Shown: positions 1 to 9,806 of the stretch, piece after piece
Layout: the number at the start of each line of letters is the position of its first letter
Numbering within the stretch: the stretch's first letter is position 1
Source of the DNA: Marinifilaceae bacterium
Lineage (GTDB): Bacteria > Bacteroidota > Bacteroidia > Bacteroidales > Marinifilaceae
Assembly (NCBI GenBank): GCA_025210485.1
Contig: JAOARN010000046.1
Span: 41,124-105,123, forward strand
Length of the DNA: 64,000 nt
Direction of reading: 5' to 3'
Program-made: the position numbers and the translations under genes
Notes under the pieces: model-generated
What the model was told of the DNA's origin: nothing
Database searches by the model: none
The model's input: only the letters and a program-made list of their open reading frames with translations

Positions 1-424
1 TATTACATGAGATGATTATTTTGTTCTTGTATAATTATGTTTTTTTAATACTGTTAATATTCGACTGTTTGTCAATTCTTTTTTTGTCCCAAAATTGTAT
101 CTTGTATAGTTTGATAATAACAGGTTTGTTTTCTAGATAATGATTATTTTCATATATGTTAACTGTTAGAATATGTGAATGTTGGTTGTGTCGTTTGTTT
201 GTGAATGAAATAAAAATGATAAACTTTCCAAAATATTTTGATCATTTGAATCTTTTTGTAAATAATAAAAAGCTTGATTTAGCGTTATTTTATTAGTATT
301 TGAGATTTATAATTTGCATAAATTCTGTTAGATTGCTTTTTTGCTAATTTTATTAACATATAATTTTCAAATTATTACAATCTAAAATGACAGAATAATA
401 TTCACATCTTAAGCTATAAATATT
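1..424. other. AT-rich non-coding stretch
   Basis: No convincing reading frame, RNA gene or strong hairpin is visible. The stretch is very AT-rich and probably holds the promoter of the small gene starting at 425 and the end of whatever lies upstream of the window. Confidence 0.5.
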
Positions 425-859
425 ATGACAAAAGGATATAATTCAGGTAGTCAAATTATTTTCGAAAACGAAAATTTATATTCCACCAATATTTCTATTA
501 ATCAAGATATTGAGTTTACAGTAAGTTATGGCAGAGAGGATGATGTTGTTTCTGAGGCGGTAAATAATTATAGTTTGGCTTTGTCCGTAAAAACTAATTC
601 AATATTCACGGAAAAATCAGGTTTGCATAATGCAGGGGAGAGGCAGGAGTTGTCTGAGGCTCGTCAACCTGTTAAATTTGTTGATGAAGCCGAAATATTT
701 GACCCAGTAGAAGATTGCGCATGTCTGTTGGTCGATGATTTGCATAAAAAGCAATCAGTTGATCTTCCAATATCAGATTCTCTAGTTGTAAGAGAAATTG
801 AACCTTCCAAAAAATCATATGGGTTTTTTCAAAAAAAGTTAGCTGCCTTGTTTGATTAG
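425..859 (+). CDS. Unrecognised small acidic protein (144 aa)
   Basis: I do not recognise this protein. It has no signal peptide, no membrane segment and no known motif. It is acidic in its middle part and ends in a short basic then hydrophobic tail (KKSYGFFQKKLAALFD). Codon use looks like that of neighbouring genes and the frame is open for its full length, so it is probably a real gene. It stands alone, 620 bases upstream of cas6 and in the same direction. The sequence gives no reason to link it to the CRISPR locus beyond position. Confidence 0.6.
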   Translation: MTKGYNSGSQIIFENENLYSTNISINQDIEFTVSYGREDDVVSEAVNNYSLALSVKTNSIFTEKSGLHNAGERQELSEARQPVKFVDEAEIFDPVEDCACLLVDDLHKKQSVDLPISDSLVVREIEPSKKSYGFFQKKLAALFD

Positions 860-1479
860 TATGTATGTAATATTATAATAAATTGAATTATTCGTAACAC
901 CGCCTAGGTGGTTGTACTTCCTATAGATTTTTTTACTATTTTCCTTCCTTTTTTTGTATTCAAAGCCATGAATTAATCTTTATAGTTTTATAGTATAATC
1001 AAGATTAGTCTCCAATCTTTTATGATTTATTTTTCAGTAGTTTTTTACTAAGTTATGGTTCGAGTGTGGAATCTACTCGTTAAAGAAAAACTAATTGTGA
1101 GTATGTTTTTGGCTTTAATTTCATTGCTGATAATTTTAATCTTAAGTTTTTTTCTTACTAGGTCTTAGTTTGACCCGAAGCCCCTCTTATATTTGTTTTG
1201 TGACAGCAACACTAATACTCACTCAGATAAAGTATAAATACTATATAAAATTAGAGTAAATCCAAAAGGAGATTTTTTTGAATATCTAAATCCAGTCAAT
1301 ACTTTTTTATAAAGCTGTGGGTTTAATATATTATGTTGATTTTATGTGGGTGGATATAAATGTTAAAATAATAATAATGTTAAATAATATTATCCTTTAT
1401 TGGTATGTATTTTGTATGTTTATGCTCTATTTATATAAACATATTAATATGAATGTATCAAATATTATAATTCAATATT
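860..1479. other. Gap upstream of the cas operon, possible leader and micro-ORF
   Basis: This 620-base gap should contain the promoter of the cas operon. A TATATTTG box, matching the Bacteroidota -7 consensus TAnnTTTG, lies at 1188-1195 with TTTG at 1169-1172; the 15-base spacing is shorter than usual. A 37-codon frame (1055-1168) would encode a peptide with one hydrophobic segment (MVRVWNLLVKEKL then FLALISLLIILILSFFL). It may be a small membrane protein or chance in AT-rich DNA. A longer AT-rich frame at 1317-1508 looks like noise. Confidence 0.4.
1169..1195 (+). promoter_or_regulatory. Candidate cas operon promoter
   Basis: TTTG at 1169-1172 and TATATTTG at 1188-1195 resemble the Bacteroidota -33 and -7 elements (TTTG, then TAnnTTTG). 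The 15-base spacing is shorter than the usual 19 to 21, so the call is weak. It lies about 285 bases before cas6. Confidence 0.3.
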
Positions 1480-2256
1480 ATGAAAATAAAACTAAAATTA
1501 GAACTTGACTCAAAGCACCGAAATATTTTGCCTTTGAGCAATAGGTATGAAACCAGTGCTTGGATTTACAAAACTCTTAATAGAAGCGATACGCAATTTT
1601 CTGCATGGTTACATGACCATGGCTACCGAACCAAAGATGGTAAAGCCAATTTTAAGCTATTTAGCTTTTCAGATTTTGGAGTGCCAAGAAAAAAAAATGT
1701 TGGAGACAGAATGATCGTGCAATCCAACTATCTGTTTTTGGAAGTCTCTTTTTATATCAATGCAGATGGAGCAAAGTTTATAATGGGCTTATTCAAGGAA
1801 CGAAATGGTGAAATAGGCGATCAATTAAACACTATTAAATTTAAAGTTGCTGAAGTAAGCAATGAGCCGAGCCCAGAAATTACACAAAAGATGCAGTATA
1901 GATCAAAATCTCCTATTGTGATTTCTAGACCAGTAATGCAAGCCGAAAGATTACGAAAAAAATATATTGCACCACAGGAAGCAGATTATAAAGAGAGGTT
2001 TATCGCAAATTTGATTCGGAAAGCTGACACCCAATCCATTGAAGTAAATAAGGAGCAAATAGATTTGAATCTTTCTGAAAAACAGTTTAGTAGTCTGATA
2101 ACTATAGCCAAAGGAACTCAAAAAGAAACTAAGGTAAAAGGCTTTAAATATTATTTTGACCTGACGGCTCCTAAAGAAATTCATGAACTAATACTGTCCT
2201 CTTCTGTTGGAGAGTTGGGCTCGCAGGGCTTTGGATTTGTGGAGGTTGTTGATTAG
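1480..2256 (+). CDS. cas6: Cas6, CRISPR RNA-processing endoribonuclease
   Basis: Cas6 cuts the array transcript within each repeat and usually stays bound to the crRNA 3' end in type I-B complexes. The 258-residue length is normal. The N-terminus (MKIKLKLELD) starts the first ferredoxin-like beta strand. The block WLHDHGYR near residues 43-50, followed by FKLFSFSDF, is typical of the family, and H45 or H47 is the likely catalytic histidine. The C-terminal glycine-rich loop GELGSQGFGFVEVV is the family hallmark. It is the first cas gene. The ATG at 1480 gives an N-terminus matching the family and no Shine-Dalgarno is visible. A gap of about 200 bases separates it from the next gene. Confidence 0.95.
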   Translation: MKIKLKLELDSKHRNILPLSNRYETSAWIYKTLNRSDTQFSAWLHDHGYRTKDGKANFKLFSFSDFGVPRKKNVGDRMIVQSNYLFLEVSFYINADGAKFIMGLFKERNGEIGDQLNTIKFKVAEVSNEPSPEITQKMQYRSKSPIVISRPVMQAERLRKKYIAPQEADYKERFIANLIRKADTQSIEVNKEQIDLNLSEKQFSSLITIAKGTQKETKVKGFKYYFDLTAPKEIHELILSSSVGELGSQGFGFVEVVD

Positions 2257-2459
2257 GTTTTTCATTTGAAGTTTGTAGATAAATACGTTTGGAGAATTAA
2301 AAGCTTGTATTGGTGAAATGTGAGTTGATAATACAAAAGAAAATAGGATTGTATTATAAATTTCATTGAAGTAGTATTTGATGTTTTTATATCTCCCTAA
2401 AAGAAAGGTAATTGTATTGGGATTATGTCAATAAATAAGTAGTATAAATATTAGGAATT

Positions 2460-3872
2460 ATGGATTTTGAATTATTATATAATAAGATTGAGTTGGATTA
2501 TAAATTAAATTTTTTGTTCAACTTATTAAAGAAAGATCAAAAACTCAAACTTGAATTTTTAGAAAATATTAAAGATGAAGAGAGGTATAATGGTGAAACT
2601 CTTAGTTTATCTGAATTTGAGAATCAATTTGAAAGTTATTATGAGCGTTATGTTAATATTATTAATGAAATTGATATAGTGAATTTTGATAGTGATGATT
2701 ATGATAATGATGGTTATGATAGGTATATAGATTATTGGGAAATAGACCAGGATTGTGCGGAGCAAATAATCGACGAGGCAACTGGTTTTATAGAAACAGA
2801 AACTTTAGATTGTTTGCTTCAGGGTCGAGTAGATAAAATGCTTTCTCAAACTCTTGCCTTTTTGTTTGCATCTCAGGAGGTCGAGATTAATGATGAAGCT
2901 GATAACTTATTTGAGTCATCGTCCCAATTCTTTCTTAGGAAAATAGAGCTGTTGTTTGATCAAATGATTTCTAAAATAGAGATGCTCAAGATATCAGAGA
3001 GCTTAGTATATAACGCTCTTAACTTGGCTATAAATCTTATAAATAAATTAGATGAAGATAGATTATATCTGTTGAAACATATTGATTTGTTGTTTAATAG
3101 TTTGCTTACTAAGATTTCAGATGTTTCTAAATTTAAGTCTTTATATCAACTTATTGAATTTGAAATGCAGCCAATGCCAATGTTTTGCTTGGAGATTATC
3201 AAAGAGAATGGTAAGCGCGATCAATGGGAGAAATTAGCTGTAAAATCTTATGTTGATTCTTTCGATGTGGCAAATCAACTTTTAGATTATTATTATGTAA
3301 ATAATAAGCTGAAGTATTTAGAATTAGCCGAAATCCTCATAGATATTAATTTCTATACTTGGTCAGATAAAATAAAGGCTGTTGTAACTAGAGATTATGA
3401 TTTGGACTTGTATAAAAAACTCTGTTTGAAATATTGTTACTACAACTATGATGCTGCTTATTATAGAGATGTGTTTGAATATTTGAGTATAGACGAAAAA
3501 AATGAGTTTTATCAATCTATAAAACATAATAGTTTGCTTTTAGTTCAAGTGTTAGCTATAGAAGAAAAATATGATGATATAAAAGATATTATTGAAGGTG
3601 ATTTAGATTCTTATGATTTAAACAAAATGTTAAATATTATAGTCGAAATTGAGCCCATGTTCTGTTTTTATATTGTTGAGAAAGTCAGTCAAAATTTACT
3701 TAAAAAAGAAAGAGGAAGGAATGTTTATCGAAGAATAGTTGGTTTGATTCAAGTAGTTCAAGCTTTCGAAGAATTAAGGTCGTCAATATATTTGTTGACA
3801 ACAAAACTATATAATCATAAGCCAAATTTACCAGCATTAAAAGACGAAATGCGAAAAGCTGGTTTGGTTTAA
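2460..3872 (+). CDS. Unrecognised alpha-helical repeat-like protein inside the cas operon
   Basis: This 470-residue protein is not a core Cas protein that I know. It is rich in Leu, Ile, Asp, Glu and Tyr, lacks a signal peptide or membrane segment, and reads as a run of amphipathic helices, suggesting an alpha-solenoid. An acidic low-complexity stretch (DSDDYDNDGYD) lies near residues 76-86. The end, with an RRIVGLIQVV helix, then YNHKPNLPALKDEMRKAGL, resembles the tail of the helical part of SWIM zinc-finger proteins; this is from memory and no SWIM Cys/His motif is present. It lies between cas6 and cas8b, same strand, 73 bases before cas8b, so it is probably co-transcribed. A scaffold, regulatory or accessory role is inference only. 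Confidence 0.75.
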   Translation: MDFELLYNKIELDYKLNFLFNLLKKDQKLKLEFLENIKDEERYNGETLSLSEFENQFESYYERYVNIINEIDIVNFDSDDYDNDGYDRYIDYWEIDQDCAEQIIDEATGFIETETLDCLLQGRVDKMLSQTLAFLFASQEVEINDEADNLFESSSQFFLRKIELLFDQMISKIEMLKISESLVYNALNLAINLINKLDEDRLYLLKHIDLLFNSLLTKISDVSKFKSLYQLIEFEMQPMPMFCLEIIKENGKRDQWEKLAVKSYVDSFDVANQLLDYYYVNNKLKYLELAEILIDINFYTWSDKIKAVVTRDYDLDLYKKLCLKYCYYNYDAAYYRDVFEYLSIDEKNEFYQSIKHNSLLLVQVLAIEEKYDDIKDIIEGDLDSYDLNKMLNIIVEIEPMFCFYIVEKVSQNLLKKERGRNVYRRIVGLIQVVQAFEELRSSIYLLTTKLYNHKPNLPALKDEMRKAGLV

Positions 3873-3945
3873 TATTGAAGAATTAAGATACATTAATATG
3901 ATATATTTAACTATATGATAAGAGAAATAATAAAAATTACAAGAT

Positions 3946-5763
3946 ATGATTGATACAGTTATAAATATAGGAAAACTATACAGAGAAGCTCCTGATGCTC
4001 ATAAGTATCATGAACAAATAAAGAATGTTTTTTCAGAAGTTGAAAATTTGAAGAAGCAGAATGATCAAAATGGAGATAAAGTAAAGGCTGTATATTATGA
4101 AATACCCGTCGAAATTGAAGACTCTACGATTAAAATCAAAATTGATAACTGTACACTCATTGACGATGAAGATAAACAAAAATCTCTATTTAGATTAAAC
4201 TTTAAAACATCTTCTCAAGATACAACATCTAAATATTTATTTGGTGATATTGTTCATTCATATGTAAATGAAAAAAAAAGAAATGGATTAATAAATGCAG
4301 ATGATAAAGGTTCATTTAAATTATATTCCAAAAGTGATGGAGATATAATACATAACAATTCCTTTGAAAAATGCAAAGAGTATGCGAAAAACGTTTCGAA
4401 TGAAATAATATCGAACTTTAGGGTTGAATTTGAAAGGAATAAGGATGCTATATTTCAGTTGCTAAAAAAGAATCAAATAACAATAATTCACTTTAGTTTT
4501 AATAAAAAACATTGGTTCCAGATACCAGATATTATTGACTTTGTTGATGCCAATATGGCACATGATTTTGCAGAGTTTAATGAATTGGCAGGAGGGTATG
4601 TTTTGACTAAAAGTCTTTATAAATCTTTAATAGGTGGGGAACATGATTATTATGGAGGAGTACCCGATTTTAATAGAGTTCGGAATGCATACAAAGGGAG
4701 AACCTTTTCAATAGATCAGCTATTAAATCTGATATATGCAAAAAATGCATATTCACACCCAACAATTAACTGTGGGGGGTATAAAATTAATGTTATTCCC
4801 TATGGAGAAGGAATTGATAAAGATATATTAGAAGAGTTTTATAATCGAGACTATAAGTCTACAAGAGAAGAGCTAATTAAGGAATCTCAACTTAAAACTG
4901 AATTGACAAATTCTAATCTTTTCGATGATTTTGTCTTACCTATGTTAGATGAAAAATTTCATAACAAAACTAAATTTCATATAACCTTAATAAAGTTTAA
5001 TAGTACAAAGAAAAGTTATGAAGATTTTATAAGAATTGGAACAATTGAAAAAAGTGAAATTATTACCGTTTCAAATATCATAAAACAATCTCAAAGTATG
5101 ATTATAGAAATGAGTAATGAAGATGAAATTTTGAAGTATCCATATAATCCTACCATTTTTAAATCATTTGAGAATATTTTAAAAAACAAAAAAATAGGAG
5201 ATTATATTTTAAATAGGCACTATTTATCTATAGTTCCTAAAATTTATACTAATACTTATTTTGAAGATAAGCTCTTGAATATAAAATTAATTGAACAAAT
5301 AGAATATAATATAAGAGAGAATAAACCATTTTATAAGCAATTTGAGTTTTATATCTTAAAATACGATTTCTATTTTTTAATGAATATCCAAAAATATGAT
5401 AATATGTCAAAAATAACAGAATCAAAAAGTTATGCTCTCGGAAAGAATCTGGGAGTAATGTCAAAGCAATTTGCGGCATGGAGAAAAGATTGCCCAATTA
5501 AATCATTTGAAAAATCCTATGTAGGAAATCTTTCTAGAAGAATTTCAAGTATTGAGGAGTTGGTTAAGTTTTCAGGGTTTGTAAATGAAAAACTAACTAT
5601 TCATAATAGGCTTTATAAAGATGTAAAAGAAGCATATTTAGAGATGGTTGAAATTATTAATCAATTTGAAGGAGAAAAGTACAATAAGCATAACTGTGCA
5701 TTAGGCTTTTTCGAAAGCTATTATAAAAATGATATTAATGAAGAAAATGTTGAACAAAATTAA
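3946..5763 (+). CDS. cas8b: Cas8b (Csh1-type), large subunit of type I-B Cascade
   Basis: The large Cascade subunit recognises the PAM and helps to open target DNA. Large subunits are poorly conserved, so the call rests on size (605 residues, usual for Cas8b), position directly before cas7-cas5-cas3, and Csh1/TM1802-like features: an N-terminal helical start (MIDTVINIGKLYREAP), a strand-rich N-terminal region, and a central Tyr/Gly-rich segment GGEHDYYGGVPDFNRVRNAY. No CxxC zinc finger is visible, although some Cas8b proteins have one. Lys, Asn and Ile content is high but matches the surrounding genes. The downstream cas7 starts 11 bases after its stop. Confidence 0.88.
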   Translation: MIDTVINIGKLYREAPDAHKYHEQIKNVFSEVENLKKQNDQNGDKVKAVYYEIPVEIEDSTIKIKIDNCTLIDDEDKQKSLFRLNFKTSSQDTTSKYLFGDIVHSYVNEKKRNGLINADDKGSFKLYSKSDGDIIHNNSFEKCKEYAKNVSNEIISNFRVEFERNKDAIFQLLKKNQITIIHFSFNKKHWFQIPDIIDFVDANMAHDFAEFNELAGGYVLTKSLYKSLIGGEHDYYGGVPDFNRVRNAYKGRTFSIDQLLNLIYAKNAYSHPTINCGGYKINVIPYGEGIDKDILEEFYNRDYKSTREELIKESQLKTELTNSNLFDDFVLPMLDEKFHNKTKFHITLIKFNSTKKSYEDFIRIGTIEKSEIITVSNIIKQSQSMIIEMSNEDEILKYPYNPTIFKSFENILKNKKIGDYILNRHYLSIVPKIYTNTYFEDKLLNIKLIEQIEYNIRENKPFYKQFEFYILKYDFYFLMNIQKYDNMSKITESKSYALGKNLGVMSKQFAAWRKDCPIKSFEKSYVGNLSRRISSIEELVKFSGFVNEKLTIHNRLYKDVKEAYLEMVEIINQFEGEKYNKHNCALGFFESYYKNDINEENVEQN

Positions 5764-5774
5764 AATATAAAACC

Positions 5775-6698
5775 ATGAGTAATTTAAAAGATAAATCAGA
5801 AATTTTATTCCTATTCGAAAGCAAATTTACTATTCCTAACGGAGATCCATTTACTGGAGAACAACGCTATGATGAAGAAACTAAAAAAGTCCTGGTTTCG
5901 GATGTTAGAATCAAGAGATATGTGAGAGACTATTTTGAACAAAATGGGAGATCGATTTTCATAACAGAGAACTCACCTATAGGTAAAACTGATGTAAAAA
6001 AAATGATTAAACATCTTGCAGTAGAACTAAAAGAAGAAGATGTTAAGAAGGTTATGAAAAACTTGATTGATGTTAGAATATTTGGTGGAATTTCTACAAT
6101 AGAGAAAAAGGAGTCAAAAGTTAAGATTGGTGGTAAAGATAAACAATTAAAGAATTTTCATCTAAATATAACTGGACCAGTTCAGTTTGGGTTGTTAAAT
6201 CCCTCAATAAATAAAGTTGATTTAAGAATTCACCAGAATACAAGTACAATGTTGTCAAAATCTGAAAATGAACAAGGAGCTATTGGGACAACTTCTGTAG
6301 TACCTTATGCTATCAATCAAATTCAAGGCTGGATTAATCCTTATTCAGGACAATTGAGCGGATTGCAAACAAGTGATATTGACGAATTATTTTCGGCAAT
6401 GTGGAATAGTGTGAATAATATTAATACTCGTAGCAAGTCGAACCAAAGCTCTGTTCTTTTATTACAAATTGTATACACCAAACCAACTGATAAATTATAT
6501 GGGACAGATAGATTAATTGATATAAGTTCAGATAAAGAAGATGAACAACTACGTTCAATGGAAGATTATAAATTTGATTTCACCAAATTAATAGAGATAT
6601 CAAAAAATGAAAAAGTTAAAGAAATAAGATTTTATACTGAAATTGATTCAATAAAGAATGATTTAAAAGGGGAAAAATTTAAAGAAATGACTATCTGA
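5775..6698 (+). CDS. cas7: Cas7 (Csh2-type), Cascade backbone subunit
   Basis: Cas7 is the RRM-fold subunit that polymerises along the crRNA spacer. The N-terminal strand EILFLFESKFTIPNGDPF, followed by a short Arg/Asp-rich segment (LVSDVRIKRYVRDYF), is characteristic of Csh2, the type I-B Cas7. A later GISTIEKK and NITGPVQFGLLNPS block fits the family's central domain, and 307 residues is the expected length. The gene lies 11 bases after cas8b and its stop is followed one base later by the cas5 start, indicating translational coupling in the Cascade operon. Confidence 0.95.
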   Translation: MSNLKDKSEILFLFESKFTIPNGDPFTGEQRYDEETKKVLVSDVRIKRYVRDYFEQNGRSIFITENSPIGKTDVKKMIKHLAVELKEEDVKKVMKNLIDVRIFGGISTIEKKESKVKIGGKDKQLKNFHLNITGPVQFGLLNPSINKVDLRIHQNTSTMLSKSENEQGAIGTTSVVPYAINQIQGWINPYSGQLSGLQTSDIDELFSAMWNSVNNINTRSKSNQSSVLLLQIVYTKPTDKLYGTDRLIDISSDKEDEQLRSMEDYKFDFTKLIEISKNEKVKEIRFYTEIDSIKNDLKGEKFKEMTI

Positions 6699-6699
6699 T

Positions 6700-7395
6700 A
6701 TGAAGGCAATACAATTGGAAATAAAAGGAAATTGGGCGCAGTTTCGTAAGGCAGAAACCAATAACAATCCTCTCTCTCATGATTTGATAACCAAAACAGC
6801 TTTAATTGGTATGATTGGTGCTGTAATAGGAAAAGATAGAGAGCAAATGAAAGAGTTATTTCCTGTGTTGAGTGAAGATTTATTATATTCCGTTCAGATT
6901 AATAATGCTGTAATAAAACAATCATGGGGTTTTACTTTGAGAAATGTGAATCACGTTTTTGAAAAATCACCTAAGCAAATGGAGTTTATAAAAAATCCAA
7001 ATTATACAGTCATTATTGTTTTAGGTAAGAATAGATCTATCGATGTATTTGAAAAATTAACAGATTATTGTAAGAATGGCAAAGCCTGTTTTACTCCTGT
7101 TTTAGGATTACATAATTGTCCAGCTGAAATTTGTTTTATAAAAGAGGCTGAAATTACAAAAAAAGATGGAGAGTTTTCTACTAAAGGTTTTATGCCTGAT
7201 ACATATGAGCCAATTATAGATAATGTCGAAAATATTAGAATAGGTTTTGATAAAATTCCTACTTATCAAAATAATGATTTTTGGAATGTACCAGATAAAT
7301 TTGTTTCTATAGTTTATCCATCAGATAATTCGGTGATAAAATCAAATGGTGTTTTTTATGAATTTAATAAGGAATCTCAATGGTGTCTAATATAA
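6700..7395 (+). CDS. cas5: Cas5 (type I-B), crRNA 5'-handle binding subunit
   Basis: Cas5 caps the 5' handle of the crRNA in type I-B Cascade. The opening KAIQLEIKGNWAQFRKAETN, then LITKTALIGMIGAVIG, is the classic Cas5 pattern of an RRM first strand, a W-A-x-F-R motif and a P/T-x-x-x-G-hydrophobic helix. The 231-residue length is typical. The gene starts one base after cas7 and its end overlaps the cas3 start by 16 bases, so translation is very likely coupled. No catalytic role is expected because a separate Cas6 is present. Confidence 0.95.
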   Translation: MKAIQLEIKGNWAQFRKAETNNNPLSHDLITKTALIGMIGAVIGKDREQMKELFPVLSEDLLYSVQINNAVIKQSWGFTLRNVNHVFEKSPKQMEFIKNPNYTVIIVLGKNRSIDVFEKLTDYCKNGKACFTPVLGLHNCPAEICFIKEAEITKKDGEFSTKGFMPDTYEPIIDNVENIRIGFDKIPTYQNNDFWNVPDKFVSIVYPSDNSVIKSNGVFYEFNKESQWCLI

Positions 7396-9806
7396 ATTTT
7401 GAATCGCATCCAGGAAAAAAATTAGAAAAACATATAGAGGGAGTGCTTAAGGGTACTCTCTCAAATTCTGATTTTGGAATAAGTAGATATGCAGCTCTAT
7501 TTCATGATTTGGGTAAGATAAATCCTAATTTTCAACTTAAGCTATATGATAGGGCTTCTGGATACTCAAATCATTCTGCATTATCTGTGATTGTGTTTGT
7601 AAATTATGCAATTGAAAATAGAATGTTTTTAATGTCGGAGATGAATATTTCTACTCAAGAGGATTATGCATTATTTGTTCTACAGGTTTCAGCACTTATC
7701 TTTTGTCATCATAAAAACCTTAAAAATTTTAAAGAAGTATTACAAGGGTCTGATGAAATTGAACATGCTGTCTCATTTCTTAATGGTTTAACTTCACCTT
7801 TACCTATAGTTGAATTTATTAAGAGTAAATTACACTTAGAAACTAAAAATTTTAAATTAGTATGGTCAGAAATAAATAAACGGTTAATATCTTTTAGCTC
7901 GAAATTTCATCAGATAGCATGGGGAAAAGCACCTTTAAATTATTTCTTGGAAACACAACAAGCATTTGCTTCCTTAATTGAAGCGGATAAGAGAGATGCT
8001 GGGAATAACTCAAATTATTTTTACTCGAGTTCGATAGAGAATAATGTAGTTGAATTAAATCGAAACCTAGCTAAGGTTTTTTTAGGTTTTGAAAATTCTG
8101 AAAAAAAATCCAAATTAGACGAATTAAGAACAGCTATTAGACTTGAAGCCGTTGAAAATCTAGAAAATTTGTTAAACAATAATGAGCGAGTTTTTACTCT
8201 TACTGCACCAACAGGAGCAGGGAAAACATATACTTTATTGGCTTTAGCAAATCAAATCAGAAGTAGAAAAGGAAATTTAGGAATAATTTATTCGTTGCCA
8301 TTTTTATCAATCACAGAACAGGTTGAGAAAATTGCTTCTGGCTTATTGTCGAATGTGTTATCAGTTAATTCAAAAAATGAAAATGAAAGAATTGAAAATG
8401 CACAAATAAGTTTTGAGAATAATCAGACAGAGGAAAATTTGAAAGTAATTTTAAAAGAAGATTTCATTCAAAATACTTTTGATCATCCTTTTGTAATAAC
8501 AACTTTTGTTCAGTTTTTTGAAACTTTGGTAAGTAATCGAAATTCTACTTTGTTGAAGTTGCCAAATTTTAGGAATAGAATCTTTTTAATCGATGAAGTT
8601 CAGGCCCTTCCTCCAAGGTTGTATATCTTTTTTTCTGCGCTTTTAACAGAGTTTTGTCGACGATATAATTCTTATGCAATTGTTTCAACTGCAACAATGC
8701 CTAAACTAGATATTCCGATTAAAGATACCGATATTGAGAAAAGAGCTGATCTCTTGTTTAAGAATTATTTACAACCAGCGGAATTGTTAAATGCTAAGAA
8801 ATATTTTTCAGAAAACATATTTAACAGATATCAGATAAAAGTATTAGCTGAAAAGTTAACTTCAGTGCAATTGACAAAGCATATTTTATCTGTTGATGAT
8901 TCTTGTTTAGTCATACTTAACACTATTGCCGATACTAAAGATCTTTATGTTAAGCTTAAAGAAAATTTTGAAAACATATATCTCTTGAATACTCATTTTA
9001 TTCCAGAGGGGCGAACTAAAATTATAGATAGTGTTAAACAGCATTTGGAAAAATCAGAGAAGGTGATTCTAATATCTACTCAATTAATTGAGGCTGGTGT
9101 AGATATTGATTTTCCTATAGTCTTTCGAGATATGTGTCCATTACCTAGTTTAATTCAAAGCGCAGGCAGATGTAATAGAAATAATTTGTTTGATATGGGT
9201 TTGGTGTGTTTTTTTGAATTAATAAGTGACAGTGGTCAATCAAGGTCAAAAATGATTTATAGAAACGAAGGAAGTCAATTTTTAGAGTTTTGTAAAAAAA
9301 ACATACCTGAATTTATTAATGAAAATGAGCTTTTTAATATTCAGTCTGATTTTTTTTCATATATAAAAAATAATTTAACAATTGGAGAATTCAAGGTAAG
9401 TTATAATGGAGAGTTAAGAGATGTTAATATGATTGAATGTATTAATAGGGCTGAATTTGAAAAACTTGGTAGCTTTAAGTTAATTGATAATAGTATTGGT
9501 AGACAACAACAATACTATATCTTGAAGAATGATGAAGATTATTGCTATGAAGAATTGGAATCTCTTATTGAGGAATTGAAACAACAAGAAGGCTTTGAGA
9601 ATGTGAAGCGAATTAAAATAAAGATTTCAGATTATATAAAAAAACTGTCCTCTAGGATTATAAATATCAGGGTTAATAAATACAATGAATCACAAATGCC
9701 AGCTCAATTCAAATCAGATATTTTAGGGATAAAATTTATTTCTACAGATAACTATTCCGAGAAAGAAGGTTTAATTTTAAATAATCATCAAGATTGCTAT
9801 TTCTAA
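7380..9806 (+). CDS. cas3: Cas3, HD nuclease-helicase
   Basis: Cas3 is recruited by target-bound Cascade to unwind and degrade DNA. The protein is a single-chain HD-DExH fusion of 808 residues. The HD nuclease motif is FHDLGK at residues 41-46 with further histidines near IFCHHKN. The helicase follows: Walker A in APTGAGKT near residue 277, the DExH-type box IDEVQALPP near 404, STATMP as motif III, and the C-terminal motif QSAGRCNRN as motif VI. All key residues are visible, so the enzyme looks active. It overlaps cas5 by 16 bases and ends in TAATG, where the A is shared with the cas4 start. Confidence 0.97.
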   Translation: MVSNINFESHPGKKLEKHIEGVLKGTLSNSDFGISRYAALFHDLGKINPNFQLKLYDRASGYSNHSALSVIVFVNYAIENRMFLMSEMNISTQEDYALFVLQVSALIFCHHKNLKNFKEVLQGSDEIEHAVSFLNGLTSPLPIVEFIKSKLHLETKNFKLVWSEINKRLISFSSKFHQIAWGKAPLNYFLETQQAFASLIEADKRDAGNNSNYFYSSSIENNVVELNRNLAKVFLGFENSEKKSKLDELRTAIRLEAVENLENLLNNNERVFTLTAPTGAGKTYTLLALANQIRSRKGNLGIIYSLPFLSITEQVEKIASGLLSNVLSVNSKNENERIENAQISFENNQTEENLKVILKEDFIQNTFDHPFVITTFVQFFETLVSNRNSTLLKLPNFRNRIFLIDEVQALPPRLYIFFSALLTEFCRRYNSYAIVSTATMPKLDIPIKDTDIEKRADLLFKNYLQPAELLNAKKYFSENIFNRYQIKVLAEKLTSVQLTKHILSVDDSCLVILNTIADTKDLYVKLKENFENIYLLNTHFIPEGRTKIIDSVKQHLEKSEKVILISTQLIEAGVDIDFPIVFRDMCPLPSLIQSAGRCNRNNLFDMGLVCFFELISDSGQSRSKMIYRNEGSQFLEFCKKNIPEFINENELFNIQSDFFSYIKNNLTIGEFKVSYNGELRDVNMIECINRAEFEKLGSFKLIDNSIGRQQQYYILKNDEDYCYEELESLIEELKQQEGFENVKRIKIKISDYIKKLSSRIINIRVNKYNESQMPAQFKSDILGIKFISTDNYSEKEGLILNNHQDCYF

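Noticed and set aside
1317..1508. 63-residue frame before cas6
   Set aside because: Composition is that of AT-rich non-coding DNA, it overlaps the cas6 start, and no motif is visible.
9794..9806. Possible frameshift between cas3 and cas4
   Set aside because: The TAATG overlap is a normal coupled stop/start; both proteins are full length.
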